The notes beneath the pieces are model-generated. The model saw only the letters and a program-made list of their open reading frames with translations. It searched no databases and had not been told where the DNA came from. The position numbers and the translations under genes were made by a program. Source: Nonomuraea jabiensis (GTDB taxonomy: Bacteria > Actinomycetota > Actinomycetes > Streptosporangiales > Streptosporangiaceae). Taken from it: a stretch of 64,000 nucleotides of DNA. Position 1 is the stretch's first letter. Each line of letters opens with the position of its first letter. Of this stretch, positions 24,346 through 33,729 are shown in pieces. Where the stretch lies: assembly GCF_014204795.1 (NCBI RefSeq), contig NZ_JACHMB010000001.1, positions 5,778,501-5,842,500 on the forward strand, in the 5' to 3' direction.

Positions 24346-27300
24346 ATGGCGTCAGAACAGCTCGACGCGGCCATGAGCCACTGGCAAGCGGGAGATCTCG
24401 ACCAGGCCGCCGCGCTGTTCAGGCAGATCGCGGCCACAGGGGACCCGGAAGCCTCACACCTGCTGGCGGGCCTGCTGCAGGAGCAGGGCGACCTCGACGG
24501 CGCCGAGGCGGCGCACAGGTCGGTGATCCAGTCCGGCGACCCCGTGTTCGGGCAGCGTTCGGCCATCGCCATGGGCATGATGCTCGTCGCGGCCAAGGAG
24601 TGGCCGGCGGCGCACCGGGTGCTGACGATCGCGTCCGACGGGGCCGACTTCGAGGTGGCCGCGCTCGCCGACACGGCGATGGTGCTGGTGCTCACGCAGC
24701 TGGGCGACGTGGAGGGCGCGCAGGAGGCGCTGGAGCGGGCCCGCAGGTGTGACAGCTCGGCGGTGGCCGAGCTGGCCGCGCGGCTGGAGCTGCCCGAGTT
24801 CCACTTCCAGGACCCGGCCTCGGCCCGCGAGCTCTATGAGGAGGCGGAGGACGAGGACGACTTCCGGGCGCTGCTGACCTGCGGCGACCCCGACGTGGTG
24901 TCGCTGTCGGCGTTCCGGCTGTACCAGATCTACGCCGAGGAGGAGGAGTTCGAGCAGGCCAGGCAGGTGTGCGAGCACGCCATCGCCGTCGGGCACCCCG
25001 ACCACCTGGCCATGGCGCACAAGCTGCTCGGCGCGGTGCTGGTGGACCTGGGCGAGTACGCCGAGTCCGCCGCCGCCTACCGCGTGGCCGCCGAGGACCC
25101 GAGGCCCGACCTCCGGTTGCCGTCGCTGATCGAGCTGGCCAAGGTGACCGCGTCGCTGGGCGACGTGGAGGAGACCAGGGCGATCTTCCGCCGGGTGATC
25201 GCCAGCGGGCAGCGCGAGTACGTCGTGCAGGCCCAGGCGTGCCTGGCCCAGATGCACGTCGAGGCGGGCGAGACGGCCGAGGCGCTGGCCGCGCTGCGCG
25301 CGGTGCTGGAGGCGGGGGAGGACGAGTGGGCGTCGATCTGCGTCACGCTCCTCGGCCTGCTGCTCGACCAGCATCCGGAGGCGTACGACGAGGCCATGGA
25401 GCTGGCGCGGTTCGCGTCCGCGCACGACGATCCCGACGCCGCGTTCAAGGCCACGCTGCTCCTGGAGCACGCCGCCAGGCAGCAGCCGCTGGCCGACCCC
25501 GTCGAGGAGCAGGCGCTCCAGGACACCGACGAGGGGCTCGCCCGCCTGCAGGCCGGTGACGTGGCCGGGGCCAGGCGGCTGCTGCGCAAGGCCGCCGACT
25601 CCGGCGCGGCCACGCAGTCGCTCAGGGCCATGGCGACGCTGGCCCAGCTGGAGATCGGCGAGGGCGACCGGGAGCAGGCCGACGAGCTGCTCGCGTACGT
25701 GGCCGAGGGCGACGACGTGCTCCAGGGCTTCAGCGCGGCCTTCCTGCTGCACCTGCTGCGCGAGTCGGGCGAGGAGCCGCACCCCGTGCTGGCCGCGATG
25801 CTCGACCACCAGCGGCTGGGCAGGGAGGAGGGGCTGGTCCGCTACCGCGCGGCCATGGACCATCCCGATCCGGCCGTCGCCGCGATCGGGTCCGCCGTGT
25901 TCGCACAGGTGCTGGCCTCCATCGGGTACGACCTGTCGGACGCGGCCAAGCTGTTCGAGTCGGCGGCCGAGAGCGGGGACCCGCTGGCGCTGTCGTACAC
26001 GGCGGTGATCTGCAAGGAGGTGCTGTCCGACGGGGAGGCCGCGCTCGCGCTGCTGCGCCGGGCCACGGCGGAGGGGCATCCCGTGCTGGCGCCGTGGGTG
26101 GGGTACGCGCTGGGCGGGCTCGTCATGGAGCACGACCTGGGCGAGGCGCGGGCCGCGTACACGGCGGCCCTGGACGGCGGCAACCGCGGGCTGCGGATCG
26201 AGGCGACCGCCTCGCTGCTGACGGTGCTGGAGCGGCAGGGCGACCTGCTGGCCGTCTGCCGGCTGCACGAGAGGCAGATCGAGGAGGAGACCTCCGCGGA
26301 CGACCGCTCGCGCGGCGCCTGGCTGCTCGGGCTGCACCGGGTGCGGGTCGACGACCTCGCCGCCGCGCGGGCGGCCTTCGAGCTGGCGACGGGGGAGCCG
26401 CGGGAGATGGGGCGCTTCGCCCGGTTCCTGCTCGACCGGGACCTCGACGCCGCCGCCGAGGCGCTGGCCGAGATCGAGGACGAGGGCAACGCGTTCCTGG
26501 TGAGCATGCTGGCCATGGAGAGCGCGCACGCCTGGCAGCGGCGCGGCGAGATCGCCGCCGCCGACGCGGCGCTCTCCATGGTGCTGGCCGCCGGGCACCC
26601 CAACTACCGGCAGGAGGCCGGCTGCTACCTCGGCGCGCTGCGGAACGAGGCGGGCGACAAGCGCGGCGCGCTGGAGGCGTGGGAGCAGGTCGCCGAGGGC
26701 GACGACGAGCGCCTGGCCGCCATCACGCTGCGCGACATCGGGCAGGTGCGGCAGGAGCTCGGGCTGCTGGTCGAGGCGGCCGCCGCCTACCGGGGGGCGC
26801 TCGGGGAGCTCGGCGAGGCGCGCAGGAAGGACGCGACCGTGCGGCTCGCCGAGGTGCTCGTCGCGAGCGGGGCGGCGCAGGAGGCCGGAGAGCTGATGAC
26901 GGAGGAGTTCGGCGCGGCCGGGCGGCTCAAGTTCGCCGTCATTCTCCGCGACCACGGCGACCTGGGCGCCGCCCTGTCCCTCCTGGCGCCCGGCTCGGGC
27001 GACACGCTCGAGGAACAGGTGCTCGGGGAGCTGCTGGCCAGGACGGGCGACGTGGCGGGGGCGCGGGAGGCGTTCGAGCGGGCCGTGGCCGCCGACCCCG
27101 AGTCCGCGTCCGGTGCGCTGATATGGGCGGCCCGGACGCTGGCCGAGGCGGGCGACGACGAGTACGCCCGCTCCGCCTACGAACGGGTCGTCGCCCTGGA
27201 CGACGACGAATGGCTCACGGCCGTCGCCCGCGTCCGGCTCGGCACGGCGTCGGCCAAGGAACGCGGATGGGTGCTGGCCGACGACGGTGACCGGGAGGGG

Positions 27301-29301
27301 GCGCTCGCGGCGCTGACCGAGTTCGCCGGGTCGGAGCTGATGGCCGAGGTGCTGCTCGCGCTCGACGAGGGCGACGCGAAGGCCGTACGCCGCCTGGTGG
27401 CCGCGGCGGACCCGCGGGACCGGCGGGAAGCCCTCGCCGAGACCCTGGAGCGGGCCCGCGGGCTGCGCGACGAGCACGCGGCCGCGGCGCTCTGCCGGGT
27501 GGTCGTCGAGCTGGGCGAGCCCGACCTCGCCGCGCAGGCCGCGGTGGACCTCGGCGTGGTCCTCGCCGAGCGCGGCCACCACTGCCGGGCCGAGCTGAGC
27601 ACCCTGCCCGCCACCGAGCATCCGGGCACGGCCGAGATGGCCTGGCGCAACATCGCCATCCTCCGCCACCGCCGCGGCGACCTCGACGGGGCGATCGGGG
27701 CGGCCCGCGCCGCGATGCCCGCCACCGCCGTCGTGCTGGCCGACCTCCTCAACGAGCGGGGCGACACCGAGGGCGTACGCGAGGCGCTGACCGCCGGGGC
27801 GGCGGCCGGGGACCTGGAGAGCGAGCGCCACCTGATCGCCCACCTGCTCCTCGTGGAGGACCACGACGCCGTGGTGGCGGAGGCCGAGCGGGCGATCGGC
27901 ACCGGCGACCCCGAGACCGTGTCGATGGGCTACTGGGCGTGGGGCGACGCCTACAAGGCGCGGGACGACCTGGAGAACGCGGCCCTCATGTACCGGCGGG
28001 GCGTGGAGACCGGCTTCCCCGCCACCTCGGCCGGCATCCGCGTGGACCTCGCCAAGGCCCTGCGCGGGCTGGGCGACGCGGCCGGCGCCGTCCGGGAGGT
28101 GCGGCTGGCCATGGAGTCCGGCGCGCCCGACGCGGTGGACCGGGGCGGCGTGCAGCTCGGCATCTGGCTGTACGAGGAGGACGACCACATGGGCGCCGCC
28201 CAGGCGTTCGCGGCCGCCGCGGGCGCCGGGTCCGAGGTGGCGGCGGGCAACCTGCGCGTGCTCGCCCACCAGGCGTCCGGCCGCGGCGAGCACGACCTGG
28301 CCGTGCGGATCCTGCGGCTGATGGGCGACGAGGCCGCCGCCGTGGCGCGCGAGCTGGGCGAGCGGTGCGAGGACCCGGCCGCCGTACGGGCCTACTTCGA
28401 GCTGGCCGAGCGGGGGGCGTTCACCGAGCTGGACGTCGCCGACCGGCTGGCGGAGCTGGGCGAGCACGCCGAGGCCCGGGCGATCTACGAGCGGCTCAGC
28501 CGGCACGACGACGCGGACGTACGCTTCGTCGCCGGCGGCAGGCTGCTCGAACTGCTCGACGACGAGGGGGACGACGAGGCGTTCTTCGACGTCGCGCAGC
28601 GGGCGGCGGCCGACGCCGACAGCCCCATCCAGGGGGTGTTCGGGAGCCTGCTCGGCATGCTGCAGGACAACCGCGGGGACACCGAGGCGTCCCTGGACAC
28701 GTTGCGGGCGGCGGCGGCCGGGGGCGAGCCCATCGCGCTGGCCACGCTGGCGCAGACGCTGGTCGGGGCCGGGCTGGTGGACGAGGGGCGGGAGGCGTAC
28801 CTGCGGGTGCTCGCCGCCGGCGACGCCGAGCTCGCGGCCCGGGCGGCGATCGCGCTGGGGCAGACGTACCACGAGGAGGACGAGGAACGGGCCCGGCACT
28901 GGTACCTGAGGGGCGTCGAGGAGGCCGAGGGGCACTACAGCGCGCTCGCGGCCATGTACCTGGGCGCGCTGGCCAAGCGGAACCGGGACTTCCCCGAGGC
29001 GCTCACCTGGTACCAGCGGGTCATCGACGCGGGCGACACCGAATCGGGGCTGGCCGCGGCGCACCTCGGCGAGCTGTGCTACTGGCTCGGCGACCACGAC
29101 GGCGCCCTGCGCTACTACGAGCTCACGCTGGGGCTGACCGAGCAGGCCGACCTGGTGGCCGAGGCCGCCTGCCGGATGGGGGAGATCAGGTACGCCCGGG
29201 GTGACATGGAGCTGGCCCGGCGGCTGCTGGTGACGGCGGTGGAGACCGGCGACCCGTCCTTCGCCTCCCCGGCCTCGACGCTGCTGGCCAAGCTCGGGTA
29301 A
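24346..29301 (+). CDS. giant TPR-repeat protein, 1651 aa
   Basis: A GGAG ribosome site precedes the ATG. The product is an almost uninterrupted series of tetratricopeptide/SEL1-like helical hairpins (for example AMSHWQAGDLDQAAALFRQI, LARTGDVAGAREAFERAVAA and ALTWYQRVIDAGDTESGLAA), about forty in all. It is strongly acidic. There is no signal peptide, membrane helix or catalytic domain, so it is a cytoplasmic scaffold that should bind partner proteins in a large superhelix. The length is extreme for a domain-free TPR protein. The antisense frames of similar length are shadows. Partners are not evident from the neighbours. Confidence 0.85.
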   Translation: MASEQLDAAMSHWQAGDLDQAAALFRQIAATGDPEASHLLAGLLQEQGDLDGAEAAHRSVIQSGDPVFGQRSAIAMGMMLVAAKEWPAAHRVLTIASDGADFEVAALADTAMVLVLTQLGDVEGAQEALERARRCDSSAVAELAARLELPEFHFQDPASARELYEEAEDEDDFRALLTCGDPDVVSLSAFRLYQIYAEEEEFEQARQVCEHAIAVGHPDHLAMAHKLLGAVLVDLGEYAESAAAYRVAAEDPRPDLRLPSLIELAKVTASLGDVEETRAIFRRVIASGQREYVVQAQACLAQMHVEAGETAEALAALRAVLEAGEDEWASICVTLLGLLLDQHPEAYDEAMELARFASAHDDPDAAFKATLLLEHAARQQPLADPVEEQALQDTDEGLARLQAGDVAGARRLLRKAADSGAATQSLRAMATLAQLEIGEGDREQADELLAYVAEGDDVLQGFSAAFLLHLLRESGEEPHPVLAAMLDHQRLGREEGLVRYRAAMDHPDPAVAAIGSAVFAQVLASIGYDLSDAAKLFESAAESGDPLALSYTAVICKEVLSDGEAALALLRRATAEGHPVLAPWVGYALGGLVMEHDLGEARAAYTAALDGGNRGLRIEATASLLTVLERQGDLLAVCRLHERQIEEETSADDRSRGAWLLGLHRVRVDDLAAARAAFELATGEPREMGRFARFLLDRDLDAAAEALAEIEDEGNAFLVSMLAMESAHAWQRRGEIAAADAALSMVLAAGHPNYRQEAGCYLGALRNEAGDKRGALEAWEQVAEGDDERLAAITLRDIGQVRQELGLLVEAAAAYRGALGELGEARRKDATVRLAEVLVASGAAQEAGELMTEEFGAAGRLKFAVILRDHGDLGAALSLLAPGSGDTLEEQVLGELLARTGDVAGAREAFERAVAADPESASGALIWAARTLAEAGDDEYARSAYERVVALDDDEWLTAVARVRLGTASAKERGWVLADDGDREGALAALTEFAGSELMAEVLLALDEGDAKAVRRLVAAADPRDRREALAETLERARGLRDEHAAAALCRVVVELGEPDLAAQAAVDLGVVLAERGHHCRAELSTLPATEHPGTAEMAWRNIAILRHRRGDLDGAIGAARAAMPATAVVLADLLNERGDTEGVREALTAGAAAGDLESERHLIAHLLLVEDHDAVVAEAERAIGTGDPETVSMGYWAWGDAYKARDDLENAALMYRRGVETGFPATSAGIRVDLAKALRGLGDAAGAVREVRLAMESGAPDAVDRGGVQLGIWLYEEDDHMGAAQAFAAAAGAGSEVAAGNLRVLAHQASGRGEHDLAVRILRLMGDEAAAVARELGERCEDPAAVRAYFELAERGAFTELDVADRLAELGEHAEARAIYERLSRHDDADVRFVAGGRLLELLDDEGDDEAFFDVAQRAAADADSPIQGVFGSLLGMLQDNRGDTEASLDTLRAAAAGGEPIALATLAQTLVGAGLVDEGREAYLRVLAAGDAELAARAAIALGQTYHEEDEERARHWYLRGVEEAEGHYSALAAMYLGALAKRNRDFPEALTWYQRVIDAGDTESGLAAAHLGELCYWLGDHDGALRYYELTLGLTEQADLVAEAACRMGEIRYARGDMELARRLLVTAVETGDPSFASPASTLLAKLG

Positions 29302-29350
29302 GCCCGGGCGCGCGGCGCTTCACCGCTCTCGGCCACCCTTGGGGGAACTT

Positions 29351-29373
29351 GTCATTAATTTAATGACCCATTA
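29351..29373. promoter_or_regulatory. palindromic operator before the TetR gene
   Basis: GTCATTAATTTAATGAC (29351-29367) is a perfect 8+1+8 palindrome. An overlapping TAATG-ACC-CATTA repeat extends it to 29373. It lies 34 bp before the TetR start codon and is AT-rich in a GC-rich setting, so it is a strong candidate autoregulatory operator. Confidence 0.75.
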
Positions 29374-29406
29374 GTCTCATCTGGTCAAACAAATGAGGTG
29401 AGACGG

Positions 29407-30132
29407 ATGGTCAAGGTAGGACGGCCACCGCAGGACCCGGCCCGGCAGCTGGAGCGGGCCCACCGGATCCTCGACGCCACCGCCGAGCTGGTCCTGCGCT
29501 GGGGCTACGGCAAGACCACCATCGACGACGTGGCCAAGCGGGCAGGCGTCGCCAAGGGCACCATTTACCTGCACTGGAAGACGCGCGACGAGCTCTTCGC
29601 CGCGCTGCTGCGCCGCGAGCGGGTCCTCATGCTGGCCGAGGTCCGCCAGGGCGCGCCGGCCACGCTGGGCGAGCTGTACGGCGGGTACGCCCGCGCGCTC
29701 CTGCGCAGGCCGCTGCTCCAGGCGCTCATGCGGGGCGACTCGGACCTGCTGGGCAAGTTCACCCGCCAGAGGCAGCAGGCGGGCCAGTCGCCGACGATGG
29801 GCGCTCCCCTGGAGGCGTACGTGGCGGAGCTGGTCAAGCTGGGCGCGGTGCGCGCGGAGCCGGGCGACCACGCCATGGTGGCCAACGCCGTCCTGTACGG
29901 CTTCCTGTTCGTGCCGGACGGCCTGTCCCGGGAGGAATCCGCCGACCGGATCGCGTTCCTGGTGGCCGACACCATCGACCGGACCATGAGCACGGGCCGC
30001 CCCCTGTCCGGCGACGACGCGGACGCCGTCGCGCGGGCCACCCTCGACTTCCTCGCCGCCGCGCAGGAGATCGCCGAGCAGCGGCTGGCGGCCTCCATGG
30101 GCGGCACGCAGAAGGCTCAAAGGAGCGTGTGA
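29407..30132 (+). CDS. TetR-family repressor, likely regulator of the adjacent phosphotransferase
   Basis: From the ATG at 29407 (GAGGTG six bases upstream) the product is 241 residues. The N-terminal HTH is AELVLRWGYGKTTIDDVAKRAGVAKGTIYLHWKTRDELFAALL; the rest is a helical ligand domain. A perfect palindrome lies just upstream. The next gene, a rifampin-phosphotransferase-like enzyme, begins one base after its stop, so repressor and enzyme form one operon. The ligand is probably the enzyme's substrate or a related compound. Confidence 0.88.
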   Translation: MVKVGRPPQDPARQLERAHRILDATAELVLRWGYGKTTIDDVAKRAGVAKGTIYLHWKTRDELFAALLRRERVLMLAEVRQGAPATLGELYGGYARALLRRPLLQALMRGDSDLLGKFTRQRQQAGQSPTMGAPLEAYVAELVKLGAVRAEPGDHAMVANAVLYGFLFVPDGLSREESADRIAFLVADTIDRTMSTGRPLSGDDADAVARATLDFLAAAQEIAEQRLAASMGGTQKAQRSV

Positions 30133-30133
30133 C

Positions 30134-32608
30134 GTGAAGGCCGTACTCCCTCTCGACGACGTGGCGGCCGACCTCGCGACCGTCGGCGGCAAAGGCGCGT
30201 CACTGGCCAGGCTGAGCAGGGCGGGGCTGCCCGTTCCCGCCGGGTTCCACATCACGACCGAGGCCTACCGGGCGTTCGTGTCGGCCTTCCGCGACGAGCT
30301 CCCGCACGCGCAGGACCCGCGGGCGCTGTTCGCCGCGCACGACCTGCCCGCCGGGATCGCCGCGGAGATCCGCCGGGCGTACGGGGCGCTCGGCGACGAC
30401 GTGCCGGTGGCCGTGCGCTCGTCCGCCACCGCCGAGGACCTGCCGGACATGTCGTTCGCCGGCCAGCAGGACACCTACCTCAACATCAGGGGCGACGCCC
30501 TGCTCGACGCGGTCAGGCGCTGCTGGGCCTCGCTGTGGAACCCGCGCGCCATCGCCTACCGCGACCAGAACGGCGTCCCCCACGACGACGTGGCGCTGGC
30601 CGTGGTGGTCCAGGAGCTGGTGGACGCCGACGCGGCCGGCATCATGTTCACCGCAAACCCGATCAGCGGCGCCCGCGACGAGACCGTCGTCAACGCCTCC
30701 TGGGGGCTCGGCGAGGCGGTCGTCGGCGGCCAGGTCACCCCCGACACGATCGTCGTGTCCGGCGGTGCCGTCACTCAGGAGCAGGTCAGCGACAAGACGG
30801 TCATGACCGTGCGCACCCCCGGCGGCACCCGCGAGCAGCCCGTCCCGGAGGAGCTGCGCCGCGCGGCCGTGCTCGACGCCGCACAGGCCGTGGAGCTGGC
30901 CGCGATCGGCGCGCGCATCCAGAGCCTGTACGGCACGCCGATGGACGTCGAGTGGGCCAGGCGCGACGGGAAGCTCGCCATCGTCCAGGCCCGCCCGATC
31001 ACCGGCATCAAGCCGCAGGTCGAGGAGTGGAACGACAGCCTCAAGGGCGAATACCTGTGGACCGGCGGCAACCTGGGCGAGGCCATCCCCGACGTGATGA
31101 CGCCCATGACGTGGTCGTTGGTGCGCCTGTTCATCCATGAGGCCATGTCCGCCTCGGCCCTGCCCGGCTTCGACATGGTCGGCAACATCGGCGGCCGCTT
31201 CTACATGAACCTGAGCGTCGTCCACTCCATCGCCGGCGCCCTGGGCATGCGCGGCAGGCTGAGCGCGACCGAGCAGGTCTTCGGCAAGCTGCCGCCGGGG
31301 CTCGTCGTGCCGATGGTGCCGGTGTCGCGCTGGGAGATCATCAAGCGCGTCCTGCCCATGGCGGTCGGCGTCCGGCGCCGCGTACGTACCAACCTCAAGG
31401 GCATGCGCGCGTTCCTGGCCACCTCGCAGCGGCGCTGCGAGGAGCTGCGCGCCACGATCGCCGCCACCGGGTCGGGCCCCGAGCTGGCCGGGCTGTGGGA
31501 CCGCGAGATCAGGCCCCACCTGGTCACCTCCTGCCGCATGCTGGAGGCCGCCGGCCGCCAGGGCGGCGCCACCCTGGTCTGGACCCGCGACCGGCTGCGC
31601 AGGATGATGGGCGAGGTCGACGCCGAGGCCATGCTGACCGGCGTCAACACCGGCGGCGAGCTGGCCAGCCTGGGCCCGGTGATGGGCCTGTCCAGGCTGG
31701 CGCGCGGGGAGATCACCAGGGACGAGTTCGCCCGCACGTACGGGCATCGCGGCCCCCACGAGTTCGAGGTGTCGATCCCGCGGCCCGGCGAGGACGACGC
31801 CTGGATCGACGCCCAGCTCGCGGGCCTGCGCGACCTGCGGGCCGGCACCGAGGCGCTGCTCGCGCGGCAGCGCAAGGCCAGGGAGGAGGCGTGGGCGCGC
31901 TTCGCCCGGCGCTATCCGCGCCAGGAGGCCAGGATGCGCGCCAGGGTGCGGCGCTGGAACGCGGTCGTGCGGGACCGCGAGTCCACGCGTTCGGAGAACA
32001 TGCGGGCGTTCTGGGTGCTGCGGGCCTTCGCCGTACGGGCCGGGGAGCTGTCGGGCCGGGGCGACGACGTGTTCTTCCTCTACCTGGACGAGCTGCTGGC
32101 CCTGCTGCGGGGCGACCCGTCCGCGCTGGAGCGGGTGCCGGTGCGGCGGGCCACCTACGAGCGGTACGCCGCCCTGCCGCCCTACCCCGCGCTGATCGTC
32201 GGCCACTTCGACCCCGTGCGCTGGGCCGCCGACCCCGACCGGCGGGCCGACGTCTACGACGCGCGTGGCACGGCCGTGCCGGTGAGCGACACCGTGAAGG
32301 GCTTCCCCGGCGCCCCCGGCATCGTCGAGGGCGTCGCCCGGGTGATCTCGGGGCCCGAGGAGGGCGACCGGCTCAAGCCGGGCGAGATCCTCGTCACGAC
32401 GCTCACGAACGTGGGCTGGACCCCGATGTTCCCCCGTGCGGCGGCCGTGGTGACCGACATGGGCGCCCCGCTGTCGCACGCCTCGATCGTGGCGCGCGAG
32501 CTGGGCATCCCCGCCGTGGTCGGCACCGGCAACGCCACCATGCGGGTGCGCGACGGCGACCGGATCAGGGTGGACGGCGAGCGGGGCACGGTCGAGTTGC
32601 TGGCGTGA
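30134..32608 (+). CDS. rph: rifampin phosphotransferase-like PEP-utilising enzyme
   Basis: The 824-residue protein has an N-terminal ATP-grasp domain (VGGKGASLARLSRAGLPVPAG; VRSSATAEDLPDMSFAGQQ; MFTANPISG), a long central substrate-binding helical domain and a C-terminal swivelling His domain (MGAPLSHASIVARELGIPAV, with the catalytic His). That order (ATP, substrate, His) is the rifampin phosphotransferase type, which inactivates rifamycins by 21-phosphorylation using ATP. Length is near the family value (about 865). Phosphoenolpyruvate synthases have a further C-terminal PEP-binding barrel, which is missing here. It forms an operon with a TetR gene. Another antibiotic substrate is possible. 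Confidence 0.85.
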   Translation: MKAVLPLDDVAADLATVGGKGASLARLSRAGLPVPAGFHITTEAYRAFVSAFRDELPHAQDPRALFAAHDLPAGIAAEIRRAYGALGDDVPVAVRSSATAEDLPDMSFAGQQDTYLNIRGDALLDAVRRCWASLWNPRAIAYRDQNGVPHDDVALAVVVQELVDADAAGIMFTANPISGARDETVVNASWGLGEAVVGGQVTPDTIVVSGGAVTQEQVSDKTVMTVRTPGGTREQPVPEELRRAAVLDAAQAVELAAIGARIQSLYGTPMDVEWARRDGKLAIVQARPITGIKPQVEEWNDSLKGEYLWTGGNLGEAIPDVMTPMTWSLVRLFIHEAMSASALPGFDMVGNIGGRFYMNLSVVHSIAGALGMRGRLSATEQVFGKLPPGLVVPMVPVSRWEIIKRVLPMAVGVRRRVRTNLKGMRAFLATSQRRCEELRATIAATGSGPELAGLWDREIRPHLVTSCRMLEAAGRQGGATLVWTRDRLRRMMGEVDAEAMLTGVNTGGELASLGPVMGLSRLARGEITRDEFARTYGHRGPHEFEVSIPRPGEDDAWIDAQLAGLRDLRAGTEALLARQRKAREEAWARFARRYPRQEARMRARVRRWNAVVRDRESTRSENMRAFWVLRAFAVRAGELSGRGDDVFFLYLDELLALLRGDPSALERVPVRRATYERYAALPPYPALIVGHFDPVRWAADPDRRADVYDARGTAVPVSDTVKGFPGAPGIVEGVARVISGPEEGDRLKPGEILVTTLTNVGWTPMFPRAAAVVTDMGAPLSHASIVARELGIPAVVGTGNATMRVRDGDRIRVDGERGTVELLA

Positions 32609-32799
32609 AAAGTCTCCGCCAAGTCGACCGCTTTATCGAGTGGCATGGGATGACCTTGGTGCCCATGATCGAATGGTGGACTCCACAGGACGTGTACGAG
32701 CTCGAGGCGCGCTGCGCCCGATTCCGCATTGCCAAGCTGGCGCTCGATCGGGGCGCCGAGGAAACGGACAGGGAGGATGAGGCCGACCCGGCGGCGTGA
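32605..32799 (+). CDS. possible small protein, 64 aa
   Basis: A GTG at 32605 overlaps the preceding stop (GTGA), giving MKSLRQVDRFIEWHGMTLVP and onward, with a helical, acidic end. An internal ATG at 32650 is an alternative start. The protein character (IEWWTPQDVYELEARCARFR) is plausible, but no family is known. It would be the third gene of the TetR-phosphotransferase operon. Confidence 0.45.
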   Translation: MKSLRQVDRFIEWHGMTLVPMIEWWTPQDVYELEARCARFRIAKLALDRGAEETDREDEADPAA

Positions 32800-33685
32800 G
32801 TTCGCCGAGCTGCCGCCGTCGCTCGTGGCCGAGGTGGAGCGCAGGCTGGGCGCCGTGCGCGGGTTCGAGGAGCGGCGGGGCGGCTTCTCGGACGGCGTGC
32901 TCGGCGTGGCCGCGCTCGCCGGCGGGGAGCGCGTGTTCGTCAAGGCCGTCCCGGCGGACGGCGGGGACGCGGACGCCTACCGGGAGGAGGCCGCCGTCAG
33001 CGCGGCGCTGCCTCCCGGGGTGCCCGCGCCGCGCCTGCTGTTCACGGACGAAAGGGACGGCTGGCTGCTGATCTGCTCCGAACTGGCGCCCGGGCGGGTG
33101 CCGCACGAGCCGTGGCGCCCCGAGGAGCTGGCGGCGGCGCTGGACCTGCTCACGGTCTGCGCCAGGGAGCTGACCCCGGCGCCGGTCGACGGCCTCCCGA
33201 CCGTCGCCGCGCGCATGAAGGGCCGCTGCGAGCTGTGGCAGGACCCGGGCAGCGCCCGGCTCGGCGCGTGGGAACGCGACCACCTGGCCAGGCTGGCGGA
33301 GGCCGAGCGGGAATGGGAGTCGCTGGTCACCGGCGACACGATGCTCCACTTCGATCCGCGCTTCGACAACATCCTCATCGACGAGCGCGGCACGGCCCGG
33401 CTGGTGGACTGGGGGCGGGCCTGCGTGGGCCCGGACTGGGCGGACCTCGTCTGCCTGCTGCTGGAGTCCGAGCTCGGGGACCCCGATCCGGAGGAGGTCT
33501 TCACCGGGCACCCGCTCGGGCGGCGGGCGGCGCCGGAGTGCGTGGACGCCCTGCTGGTGACGCTCCTGGGCTACTGGACGCGTACGGCGGTGCTCCCCGG
33601 GCCGGCGCACGCGCCGCACCTGCGGGAGCGGCGCGAGCACTCCCGCCGCGCCACCCTCGCCTGGCTCGGCACCCGCTGGGCGTGA
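32777..33685 (+). CDS. phosphotransferase-family (APH-like) kinase
   Basis: From ATG 32777 the product is 302 residues with a protein-kinase-like fold. The catalytic loop is DTMLHFDPRFDNILIDERG, where Asp and Asn are the base and metal ligand, followed by ARLVDWGRACVGPDW with the metal Asp of the DFG equivalent. These motifs mark the aminoglycoside/choline/homoserine kinase clan. An earlier Met (32729) is possible. Following a rifampin-type phosphotransferase it could be another drug or metabolite kinase. Substrate unknown. Confidence 0.78.
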   Translation: MRPTRRREFAELPPSLVAEVERRLGAVRGFEERRGGFSDGVLGVAALAGGERVFVKAVPADGGDADAYREEAAVSAALPPGVPAPRLLFTDERDGWLLICSELAPGRVPHEPWRPEELAAALDLLTVCARELTPAPVDGLPTVAARMKGRCELWQDPGSARLGAWERDHLARLAEAEREWESLVTGDTMLHFDPRFDNILIDERGTARLVDWGRACVGPDWADLVCLLLESELGDPDPEEVFTGHPLGRRAAPECVDALLVTLLGYWTRTAVLPGPAHAPHLRERREHSRRATLAWLGTRWA

Positions 33686-33729
33686 AGGGCCTGCCGGGCG
33701 TGAAGAGCCTGCCGGGCGGGCGGAGCCCG

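Noticed and set aside
24454..29097. 1547-residue open frame antisense to the TPR gene
   Set aside because: Product is Arg/Gly/Pro/Val-rich with no domain. Long antisense frames are expected in high-GC coding DNA. The plus-strand TPR repeats are unmistakable.
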